Assembly: GCA_013425425.1 (NCBI GenBank)
Contig: JACCLJ010000044.1
Location: 1-21,246 of the forward strand
Source of the DNA: Microcaldota archaeon
GTDB taxonomy: Archaea; Micrarchaeota; Micrarchaeia; Anstonellales; Bilamarchaeaceae
Direction of reading: 5' to 3'
Length of the DNA: 21,246 bases
Every line of letters begins with the position of its first letter. Position 1 is the stretch's first letter. A program made the translations under genes and the position numbers. A model generated the notes under the pieces. It had not been told where the DNA came from. It did no database searches and saw only the letters and a program-made list of their open reading frames with translations. Shown here one piece after another: positions 12,043 to 20,300 of the stretch.

Positions 12043-15000
12043 ATGGGGGAAGGCAAACTAAAGGGAGACGACATGCTGGAGCATAACCGAAAGGATGTCG
12101 AAAAGTCGGAAAGTTTAAATACTTCTACTCAGAAGAGAACAACGTCGAGGTTGAAACGGCTTTATTGGGCCTTGGCGTTCACTACAGGTGTTAGTATGGG
12201 TTTTATGATGCCAAAACCGCTGATGAAGGTTGCTGCTGCTGAAGTGAAACAGGTCGAGGATGAAAAGAAGGAATTGGATAAACGGCAGGACGCCGCCCTT
12301 GACGCAATTTCCGAATTATCGAAATATTTCGACAAAATGAAAAAGATGAACCTCACGCCCAGCGCTGTTTCTTCTTCAAAACAGGCGATGACTTTCATAA
12401 GCGGCATAAAGCCTTATCTCGATGCCGTGGGTGTCGTCCTCTCCGGGGAATCGAACGAGGAGAAGATAGCCAGCCTGAACAAATATCTCGAAGTGAAAGT
12501 CGATGGCAAGGCTCCCGGCTATCTCCTGCCGGCGACGCTCGAAAATCTGAACGCCAAAATGCTCGAGCTGACCAGCGGAAAGCAGGCCGAGCTTAACGCA
12601 AATTACGTCGGCGTGACAATGCCGGCCCCTGCGCCCGCGTTTGCGCCGCCAGAGCTGGGCGTCACTGCAAAGGCATGGCTGGACAGGATAGGCAAGGCGG
12701 TTGAGAAATGCGATAAATACTCACTGGCGCCGGAAAACACCGTAGCGCTCATAGATTACAAAAAGAAGCTGGATAATGGCACGGAGCTTTCCAAACAGGA
12801 GCAGAAAAAGCTCAACGACCTGCTCACTGCAATAGACCTTAAGGCAAAAGCCGAAGAGAAGAAGATTGCGGAAGCGCCTGTGCCTGTAGAAGCCGCGGCT
12901 CCGGAAAAAATGGTCGGGGCGAAAGCCTCGAAAGAATTGCTGAAGACGCTCAACAAGTACATCAAGATCTGCGATGAGAACAGCCTCGGGGCATATTCAA
13001 CCAAACTCGGTGCATACCAGCAGATGTTCGAAATCAACATGCTGCTTGAAAAAGACGTGGACGTTCTGAAAAACATGTTCGCCGAAATAGACAAGGGCGT
13101 GCAGGAAAAGAAGGCGGGAGAGAAGACCGTAGCTGCAGTTGAAACGTCAAAAATCACTCTCGTGCGCAATTATATCGATACGTTTTCAATCGTCGGCAGC
13201 GAGAAGTACTCCGCCGTATTCGGCAAATTGACGAAAACCGCGGCAAAGAAGGAAAAAGACCTGTCAAAGATTCTCAAGAAGCTTGAAGGTGGAGCGGCCT
13301 TAACGGAAAAAGAAGAGAAGGCGATAACGGATTCAAGGATGTACCTGCTGGACAAGGTCATTCCCGCACTCAAGAAGTACGAGCCGATGCTGGTAAGCGT
13401 TCCTCTCGACATATACGCAAACCTGCAGGCCTCCGACCCGGAAACAGCCAAGCACGTGAACGTTCCTTATGAACAATATGCGGCCGCAATGGCAGAGCTT
13501 GACAAGGTCGTCAAGGAGGGCGGAGACGTTTCACAGCCTGCAAACGCCGCAGTCAAGGCCGTCGCGGGCGAGCACTGGTTCATGAAGTGGACGTCGTTTT
13601 TCGTGAAATCGACAGCCACAAAACTGCTGAAAAACAAGGCGATCTCAAAAAACAAACAGAACAACGATATCAAAAAAGAGCTTACCGCAATCCAGAAGGA
13701 GGCCGCCTCGCTGTACAAAAACATAGGCAAGGAAGTGAAAGTCGGCAAGGAAAAGAAGATGTACACCTACGCGGAGGTAGGGGCATTGTGGGACAAATTC
13801 GGAAAGACATCATCAAAGGCGGCGATGCTCATAAATGAGGCGGAGACCGAAGCAAAACTGAAAACGAAGCCGCTGTCTGCCGTTGGCATGGAAAGCATAG
13901 CAACCGCGGTTTCTTTGCGCACTGCGCAAATAGAACTCGAAAGCAAGAAGCTGACTCCGCAAGAAGCAAAAGAAGCGCTTGGCGGCGCGATAGAAAAGGC
14001 AAAGGGAGTCTTATCCGAGGATGACAAGCACTATAAACTTCTCATCAACGCAGCAGAAAATATCCTGAATAACGAAAAGGATTCCGCCTACATGCAGGAG
14101 GCCGCGCATGCGCTGCTCGCAATAGCAGAAGCCAAATTCCTGTACCAGAACAACACGGCTTTCGCAAATACGGAAAGCAATCTGGAAGAGGCGAAGATGA
14201 GCATAGACCTTGCGGTCAAGACATACGGATGGCTCTTCGCAGGCGAAAAACCGGCGATAGGCGACATAACCATCGCAAGGAGAGTCGCCTATCATGCGAA
14301 TCATGTCCTGTCCCCGATGCTCAACGAATACGAAAAATATCTTTATGCCGAAGGAAAACAGAAAAATCCGAATGCATGGACAACCGCATTCACTGTCGCG
14401 GCCGTGCTGAAAGAAAAGAAGGGAACCGAAATAGACATAACGAGGGCGTATTCCGCAGATATACCGCTTTACTGCGATCCGGCTTTCGGCAGGATTCCGG
14501 TATCAGGAATGCTGGAAATCGGAACGGAAGAAAACCCGGACATGTCACCATATGGAATGCTGCTCGGCCAGCTTGAACTTGTCAAGCCGAGGCTTAGCAA
14601 GTTGATGTACACGGGAGAAGAGGCGGCATACCAGGGCAAAAACATGTACGAGGTCGTATATGACAAGATGCTGAAACTTTCGATGCTCTATGGCTTCCCA
14701 GCGGTTCCTCTGGACATAAAGAGGCAGGAAGTCAAAAAGATACTGAACGAAATCCTTTCGACGAACGAAATGATGCTCAGGGAAGAGCTGGAAGACAAGA
14801 TAAAAGCGCTTGAGAAAGCAGCGGGCCTCGAAGTGACTGCCCTGGAGATGCCGCTGGACAAATACGAAGACCTGCTCTTCATGGAGAGGAAGAACCTGGA
14901 GAAAAACCAGGAATTCGTAAAGAAGATGAAGAAAGGGGATATTGCAAAATACGGCGGCAAGGAGATTTCGAAAACGGAAGCGGAAAACCTCCTGAAGAAA

Positions 15001-16644
15001 TGGGAAGCGGAATTAAACAAGGCGGACAAATATCTGCAGGCCGCAAAGAAGCAGGGGCTTGAAGTCGCAACCCTCCCGAAGGCGGAAGGGGTCAACATAG
15101 ATATCGCCGAGTGGATTTCAAAGAACCTCTCAACATACCGCGAGAAGCTCACCTACTCGCAGCTCATTGCGCTTACGGAAGTCGGCTTCGACGTCATCGA
15201 AGGAAAAGAAGTCAAGGCGAAAGGGCCGGGCCCAGTGCCGGTGGAAATACCGGAGATTGGGTTCTTCAAGAAATTCGAAAAGGGAGTCATGGTGGTATCC
15301 CCGGCGCTCATCGCGATAAAATCCACGGTACCCGATTACACAGTCACGAAGGTTTACACCGACACATGGGCGGGCGTAGGCGTTGTTACCGATATTGCAG
15401 GAAATGCGCCTTTCCTTTATGGCGGCACAGAGCAGGCACAGTTGGTGCTTGATGCGCTTACGGATGCTGCAGCAGCCGCATACAGCAAGACGTCAACATC
15501 CGGTGACGTGAAGTTGGCGGCAAAAGCACTTCTCGACATCCTCCCGGAAAACATCAACACTCCGGACTCCGACACGCAGGCAAAATACCACGAGTATCGC
15601 CAGAGGGTCCAGGAGGCTGCGGAAAACGGAAACAAGGAAACGCTTAAGGGAGCAGTCGAGGGATTGTCCGCGGACCCGAGCGTGGGCGGAGGGCTCGCAA
15701 ACGCGATGCACTTCTTCAGGTTCGATGCGAAGAGGAATTCCTTCTTCTATGCGCCCATGGGTGCATTTGCGGAATTCTGGTTCGGCGTAGACAAGGAAGC
15801 GCTTAAGGCAATCGAAGATAACGAGCAGGTTGCGACAAAAATCATAGGGACATTCATAAAATTAACCGGAACCTACATGAGCTATCCGGGCGAGTACGTC
15901 GAAGTGGACAAGGACGGAAAACTCGTTCCCGGCGGAGAGAAATACAAGGGCAAGGTCGAGGAAGCGGGCGCGGAGATCGCCGCAGGCACCATGCTGGCGG
16001 CCGCCAAAGGAAAGGTAATCATTACCTTCAGGACGCAGATATCGATTAAGCAGCAGAAAGTTTCATCGCTGCAACCGTTGCCGGGCGAAATGGCAAAAGA
16101 GAAGGCACAGGGGACATATCTCTCGCTCGATGTCATAGATGCAACCCTTAGCCTGCCCAATGGAAAGGTGTTCAAGGGAGCAGGCCTCGGGCTTATCAAG
16201 CCGGTTGCCGGGCAGGTCAGCGCAGGGGAAGTCGCAACCCCGACATACGGCCTTAACCCGATACTTCACGCGACATTCGGATGGGACAAGAAGAGCGGCA
16301 AGGTGACCGGCGGAGTATATGTGCAGCCGGGAATAATCTTCTTCGGCCAGGGCCTTGAGGGCTTCAAGAAGGAGAACATAATCTACTTCGGCGCGCTCCA
16401 GGGAAACCTCCTTCTTAATTTCGGGGCGAAAGGCGCATTGGGCCTGAAGACCGGCACTACGGTCACATCCCAGGCTATCAAGGGCGAGATCGGCGTAGAT
16501 ACCAGGATAGGCATAGACTACTACTTCAAGATGGGCGAGAACGCTTCCGGTGCAATCTCAACCGAAGGCTACTATGATTGGCTCACCGGCGAATACGGCG
16601 TTTTCGGCGGGGTTAAATTCTTTATCCCAGAAAAGAAGAAATGA
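12043..16644 (+). CDS. Giant exported protein: helical repeats and barrel-like C-terminus
   Basis: 1533 residues, family not recognised. A polar N-terminus (1-40) precedes a weak hydrophobic segment (about 41-62) ending KVAAAEV, probably a signal peptide with an extended N-region or a membrane anchor. Most of the chain (67-1060) is charged helix. It contains Pro/Ala linkers (about 193-203 and 277-286) and three related modules (about 206-290, 291-365, 366-450); the first two share K-x-CD-x-x-SL. From about 1306 to 1533 the character changes to alternating hydrophobic strands separated by Gly/Asn/Lys turns: IITFRTQISI, LHATFGWDKKSGKVTGGVYV, IKGEIGVDTRIGIDYYF, GVFGGVKFFIP. These look like a small membrane beta-barrel or a large beta-sheet domain. 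First gene of a tight three-gene operon; export is inferred. Confidence 0.7.
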   Translation: MGEGKLKGDDMLEHNRKDVEKSESLNTSTQKRTTSRLKRLYWALAFTTGVSMGFMMPKPLMKVAAAEVKQVEDEKKELDKRQDAALDAISELSKYFDKMKKMNLTPSAVSSSKQAMTFISGIKPYLDAVGVVLSGESNEEKIASLNKYLEVKVDGKAPGYLLPATLENLNAKMLELTSGKQAELNANYVGVTMPAPAPAFAPPELGVTAKAWLDRIGKAVEKCDKYSLAPENTVALIDYKKKLDNGTELSKQEQKKLNDLLTAIDLKAKAEEKKIAEAPVPVEAAAPEKMVGAKASKELLKTLNKYIKICDENSLGAYSTKLGAYQQMFEINMLLEKDVDVLKNMFAEIDKGVQEKKAGEKTVAAVETSKITLVRNYIDTFSIVGSEKYSAVFGKLTKTAAKKEKDLSKILKKLEGGAALTEKEEKAITDSRMYLLDKVIPALKKYEPMLVSVPLDIYANLQASDPETAKHVNVPYEQYAAAMAELDKVVKEGGDVSQPANAAVKAVAGEHWFMKWTSFFVKSTATKLLKNKAISKNKQNNDIKKELTAIQKEAASLYKNIGKEVKVGKEKKMYTYAEVGALWDKFGKTSSKAAMLINEAETEAKLKTKPLSAVGMESIATAVSLRTAQIELESKKLTPQEAKEALGGAIEKAKGVLSEDDKHYKLLINAAENILNNEKDSAYMQEAAHALLAIAEAKFLYQNNTAFANTESNLEEAKMSIDLAVKTYGWLFAGEKPAIGDITIARRVAYHANHVLSPMLNEYEKYLYAEGKQKNPNAWTTAFTVAAVLKEKKGTEIDITRAYSADIPLYCDPAFGRIPVSGMLEIGTEENPDMSPYGMLLGQLELVKPRLSKLMYTGEEAAYQGKNMYEVVYDKMLKLSMLYGFPAVPLDIKRQEVKKILNEILSTNEMMLREELEDKIKALEKAAGLEVTALEMPLDKYEDLLFMERKNLEKNQEFVKKMKKGDIAKYGGKEISKTEAENLLKKWEAELNKADKYLQAAKKQGLEVATLPKAEGVNIDIAEWISKNLSTYREKLTYSQLIALTEVGFDVIEGKEVKAKGPGPVPVEIPEIGFFKKFEKGVMVVSPALIAIKSTVPDYTVTKVYTDTWAGVGVVTDIAGNAPFLYGGTEQAQLVLDALTDAAAAAYSKTSTSGDVKLAAKALLDILPENINTPDSDTQAKYHEYRQRVQEAAENGNKETLKGAVEGLSADPSVGGGLANAMHFFRFDAKRNSFFYAPMGAFAEFWFGVDKEALKAIEDNEQVATKIIGTFIKLTGTYMSYPGEYVEVDKDGKLVPGGEKYKGKVEEAGAEIAAGTMLAAAKGKVIITFRTQISIKQQKVSSLQPLPGEMAKEKAQGTYLSLDVIDATLSLPNGKVFKGAGLGLIKPVAGQVSAGEVATPTYGLNPILHATFGWDKKSGKVTGGVYVQPGIIFFGQGLEGFKKENIIYFGALQGNLLLNFGAKGALGLKTGTTVTSQAIKGEIGVDTRIGIDYYFKMGENASGAISTEGYYDWLTGEYGVFGGVKFFIPEKKK

Positions 16645-16653
16645 GGTGTTTTC

Positions 16654-18147
16654 TTGGCCGGCATTGATGTGAATGCGAAACGGACCCTGGCGGTCCTTGA
16701 TATAGTCAGCGGTACGTCTTCTCCGAAAAATATGGAGGAGCGGGCAGAAGCCCTTCTTCAGCTTACCAATATCATAAGGCTTTTCACCATTAAGGAAAGG
16801 CTCGGCTCCGACTGGGGTAAATATATTTACGATGCAACGGTAAATGCCCTGGGCGAAGATTCGGAAGAGAAATTAAGGGCAAAGAGAAAAGAGCTTCTCG
16901 GCCAGCTTGCTTCCCTCGATTCGAAAGAGCTTGGAAGGACGGCGCCGTCGCTGCGCAGGGAGCTTATCGGCCAGAGAATATTCGATTACGAGCCTGGCGC
17001 GCGGGAGGCGTTCAAGCAGTTCCTGCTTAATCTCCTTGACAGCGAAGGATTGAAGACCATAAAGCTGAGCACCCATTCGCCAAGCCCGGTTTCGGTGCTC
17101 TTTTCGGAAAAGGATGCGACGCTCCTTGCATTCGACAATCTTTACATCGACCCGCAGACCGTGCGCATGTTCGACAGCAAAAAGAATGCCACGGACTTTG
17201 TCATAAGGCTGGCAGTCGCACTCCTCTACTGCAGGAGAAAGAACCTTGCTTCCCCGGCGGATGTCGCAAAGGACAGCCTCGCTTCAGAATATTCCAGAAC
17301 CCTTTACAAGCTGTGGCTTAAATCCCTCGCAGAGGAAAACAACGAAAATATGAGGATCGGCGAGCAGCTGAGGGACCATGATATTCCCGGTGCGGCCGAG
17401 AGGCTGATGGGGAATGACGCTTTTTACATGACGATGAAAAACATGGCATCCGCGCTGCTCGTGGAGTTCGGCCCCGCGCGGCTGAACCTGGCATCCTTCC
17501 TCGGCACTGCCGCATTTGCGTTTGATGAGTACGGAAAGGACAGGATCTCGGAGCTGGTATCCAGGAACAGGCGCGCAAGCGCGCTCTGCCTTTCGGGCAC
17601 GGCATCCCTTTTCGATTATCTTGTGAAGAATTTCTCCCTGGACGATGCATACCTTGAAAGGGATTTCTCGCTGGCATCCATGGGGGAGAACGGGTGGATT
17701 GAACGGCTGCCTCTCAGGATAAACGCCGAATGCACCGCGGATTACGAAAACCCGAAGGAAAAAACCACCGTGTTCGTGGGGCTGAAAAAATTCGTGATAA
17801 CCTTCTCCAGCGGCGAATTCATCGAGCTGACAAAGGCCGAGGACAGTTTCATAACTGACCCGGTTCACCATACGTGCATCTACTCCGTGACTACGATGCT
17901 TTATCCGGAAAGCGGCATGATGCAGGGGACTTTTTACGCCATGCCGGAGCTTGACGCACTGCTTATCGAGCTGCGGAGATATGGAAAGGTTGATGAGAAG
18001 GCGATAAACCGCGCGAATTTCATTTTTGCGCGGGGAATGCGCGGAAAGCAGCCCTTCGCGTATTTCGAAAAGAACGGGAATGCCGGCGTGGTCGGCAGCT
18101 TCACCGATGTTATGATTGCAAAACCGGAGAGGGGTGGAAGAAAATGA
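16654..18147 (+). CDS. Unrecognised 497-residue protein between two exported proteins
   Basis: I do not recognise this family. There is no signal peptide or membrane segment, so it is probably cytosolic. The first 280 residues are mostly helical (KNMEERAEALLQLTNIIRLF, RAKRKELLGQLASLD, SEYSRTLYKLWLKSLAEEN). A mixed region follows with strands near 375-395 (TTVFVGLKKFVITFSSGEFI) and 402-425 (HHTCIYSVTTMLYPESGMMQ). No catalytic motif stands out. The start is a TTG at 16654, chosen because GAGGTG (16643-16648) precedes it at proper spacing and it begins 9 nt after the upstream stop. Its stop overlaps the next start by 4 nt. Placement suggests a dedicated assembly, targeting or regulatory partner of the neighbouring exported proteins. 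Confidence 0.75.
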   Translation: MAGIDVNAKRTLAVLDIVSGTSSPKNMEERAEALLQLTNIIRLFTIKERLGSDWGKYIYDATVNALGEDSEEKLRAKRKELLGQLASLDSKELGRTAPSLRRELIGQRIFDYEPGAREAFKQFLLNLLDSEGLKTIKLSTHSPSPVSVLFSEKDATLLAFDNLYIDPQTVRMFDSKKNATDFVIRLAVALLYCRRKNLASPADVAKDSLASEYSRTLYKLWLKSLAEENNENMRIGEQLRDHDIPGAAERLMGNDAFYMTMKNMASALLVEFGPARLNLASFLGTAAFAFDEYGKDRISELVSRNRRASALCLSGTASLFDYLVKNFSLDDAYLERDFSLASMGENGWIERLPLRINAECTADYENPKEKTTVFVGLKKFVITFSSGEFIELTKAEDSFITDPVHHTCIYSVTTMLYPESGMMQGTFYAMPELDALLIELRRYGKVDEKAINRANFIFARGMRGKQPFAYFEKNGNAGVVGSFTDVMIAKPERGGRK

Positions 18148-20300
18148 AGGCACTATCGATCGTTATTTCGCTTTTCCTGATGGCGTATTCTTTCGGCGCA
18201 GCAGCGATTGTGCCAGCGGATTTCTCGACCGGAGTCGAAGGCGTTGCCGCGCATTTTTCAACGGACCTTTATTTCGATGCGGGAATGTCCTGCGTATATT
18301 CAGGCAGGGTTCTCAGCGGAACGCCATGCAGCGGAGCATCTACCGTCTGCCCGGGAGGGCATCTCTATGTCGTACCGAGCATAAACGCACTGTGGGCGAG
18401 AACTTATGCCGAAATAATTTCATCCTATCCGTATTGCTCAGGCACGGGCTACTGCCCGGGCATGATAACTTATTCAACGCTTAATACTAACAGGAACATC
18501 AAATGGCTCGGCGACAGCATGTTCGATGACTATGACGTTTCGGATGACGGCGCCGGCCATAACGTGTTTCCTCTCCATAACGGAGCCGAGGGCATAACGC
18601 GCTACAACGAGCTCGCGACGTTTCATGCCGAGCGCATGGGATATTACAACGTCAGTGGCGGAACGATTTATACCAATAAAAGAGGGGATGCAAACGTCTT
18701 CTGCAACGCCAACGTTGAAGTAAGGCGGGGCAGCACGACCCTTGATACGCAGGAAATAGACGGGATAAGAATAGTGGACGTTCCGCTCATGTCCGAAGGC
18801 ACTACGACTGTTTCGACAAGGCTGACCGGAACAAGATGCTTCGCAGGAGCGGTGAAAAATCCGCTTGACACCGATAATCCGCCGTATTTCCAGCTTCTGC
18901 TTTATGGCTACAATACGCCGTCCATCTCAATGGCAAGCACCAGTGGAGATATACTAGTGGAGGACAGGCAGCCCCTGCTTACAATAATTCCGCCCATCGG
19001 CATAACCCAATCCGGCGCAATACCGAACGCGTATCTGCTTTCGATAAACACACGGAACAACGGCGATGTGCCAGTGCGCGTTACCGGAGTCCGCCCCATC
19101 GGTGACGGAACCGCCGGAGCATTCGGCGGAATGGACTGCATGCTCTATGGATTTCCGCCGAGCATCTGCCCGTCCGACAACGGATTCGGAAGTACGATAA
19201 ACGCGGGAGCGACGAAGAGGGTTTATGTCCTTTTTGGCGGAGAACTGGACGGCGACATCGCATATCTCATTTACGAGCCTCTCCAGCCGATATGCAGCGA
19301 CGCGACGAGCTTTAATGCCACGATACATATAGACAGCGGAAATACGCCAGTAAGATGCGAAATCGACCCGAGCACCCTGCCCCTCACGCAATTCGAGATT
19401 CACGAATGGGATGTTACATGCTATAATTCACTTAGCCTCATCGTCCCGTGCGCGGGCGACAACTGGTATTTCTTCGATGCCTACGGGGCTTTCGTAGACA
19501 AAACAGATGAGCGTGCGAGGGCATACGTAAGCAGCATAGAAGGCGTATCGCCGATGCTCGTCTACCAGACCGGCAGCGTAAGATGCACTTCGGAATTGTC
19601 CATTCATCCGGACGAGCCGACGAGCTCGAACGATCCGAATTCTTTCGTATGCGAGCTCTCGCCCGACAGCGCAGAGCTCGACATCGGGGAAAGCCAGGGA
19701 TTCACGCTTGACTGCACCCTTGAAGGCGTGCCTGTCGAGCCTGCAAGCGCGGAATACAGCAACGTCCACGGCCTTGACGGCTCATTAAGCGGCGCATCAA
19801 CCGATGGAGTAACATTCACCGGTACTATAAACAGCTCGGGCGAAGTCCAGGTGATCGCATGGTACGGCACTCCTGCGGACCCGACACTGCTCGGCGCGAT
19901 AGACTGGGCGCATGTAGTTGTTGGCATAGGCGGGAACGAGACGAACGAAACCGGCGGCGGGGAGAAGGGAGACATATGCGAACTAAGCCCCTCATACAAG
20001 GAAATGTACGCGCATAGCGCGGGCTTCGTGGGCATACTCTGCGGAGGGCCGGGCGAACGCGTCCCGTGCTCGAGCACGACGACTATAGAGTGGGGAGTTG
20101 CACCGGAGCTGCACGGCGGCATAATTTCCGGAACCACGAGCGGCGCGACATTCTCGGTGGGTTCGGATGGCACCACTCCGGCCTATGGCTATCACACGGC
20201 AGGGGTAAGCGCGGTCATAACGAATAGCGAAGGGGAGGCGCTTGGCCACTGCTGGGCGGACATCTTCATAAACGAGCCAAGCTGCCTGGACTACACCTAG
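18144..20300 (+). CDS. Secreted Cys-rich protein with C-terminal Ig-like repeats
   Basis: 718 residues. MKALSIVISLFLMAYSFGAAA is a clear Sec signal, with likely cleavage after AAA near 21. No C-terminal anchor is visible, so it may be released or held by partners. I count 21 Cys after the signal, suggesting many disulfides. The N-terminal 390 residues (Cys pairs in TPCSGASTVC and YCSGTGYC) are unrecognised. Three Ig-like modules follow, each opening C-E-[IL]-x-P-S/D (about 403, 501 and 610) and containing a second Cys some 20 residues on. NETNET between the last two is a glycosylation-type linker. The ATG overlaps the upstream stop by 4 nt, with GGGGTGG at 18131-18137. The TAG stop abuts the convergent nuclease gene's stop with no base between. 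Confidence 0.8.
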   Translation: MKALSIVISLFLMAYSFGAAAIVPADFSTGVEGVAAHFSTDLYFDAGMSCVYSGRVLSGTPCSGASTVCPGGHLYVVPSINALWARTYAEIISSYPYCSGTGYCPGMITYSTLNTNRNIKWLGDSMFDDYDVSDDGAGHNVFPLHNGAEGITRYNELATFHAERMGYYNVSGGTIYTNKRGDANVFCNANVEVRRGSTTLDTQEIDGIRIVDVPLMSEGTTTVSTRLTGTRCFAGAVKNPLDTDNPPYFQLLLYGYNTPSISMASTSGDILVEDRQPLLTIIPPIGITQSGAIPNAYLLSINTRNNGDVPVRVTGVRPIGDGTAGAFGGMDCMLYGFPPSICPSDNGFGSTINAGATKRVYVLFGGELDGDIAYLIYEPLQPICSDATSFNATIHIDSGNTPVRCEIDPSTLPLTQFEIHEWDVTCYNSLSLIVPCAGDNWYFFDAYGAFVDKTDERARAYVSSIEGVSPMLVYQTGSVRCTSELSIHPDEPTSSNDPNSFVCELSPDSAELDIGESQGFTLDCTLEGVPVEPASAEYSNVHGLDGSLSGASTDGVTFTGTINSSGEVQVIAWYGTPADPTLLGAIDWAHVVVGIGGNETNETGGGEKGDICELSPSYKEMYAHSAGFVGILCGGPGERVPCSSTTTIEWGVAPELHGGIISGTTSGATFSVGSDGTTPAYGYHTAGVSAVITNSEGEALGHCWADIFINEPSCLDYT

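Noticed and set aside
17284..18153. Minus-strand open frame of 289 codons over the 497-residue gene
   Set aside because: The plus-strand frame has a strong ribosome site and a 4-nt coupled overlap. The antisense product is His/Arg/Cys-rich without domain character.
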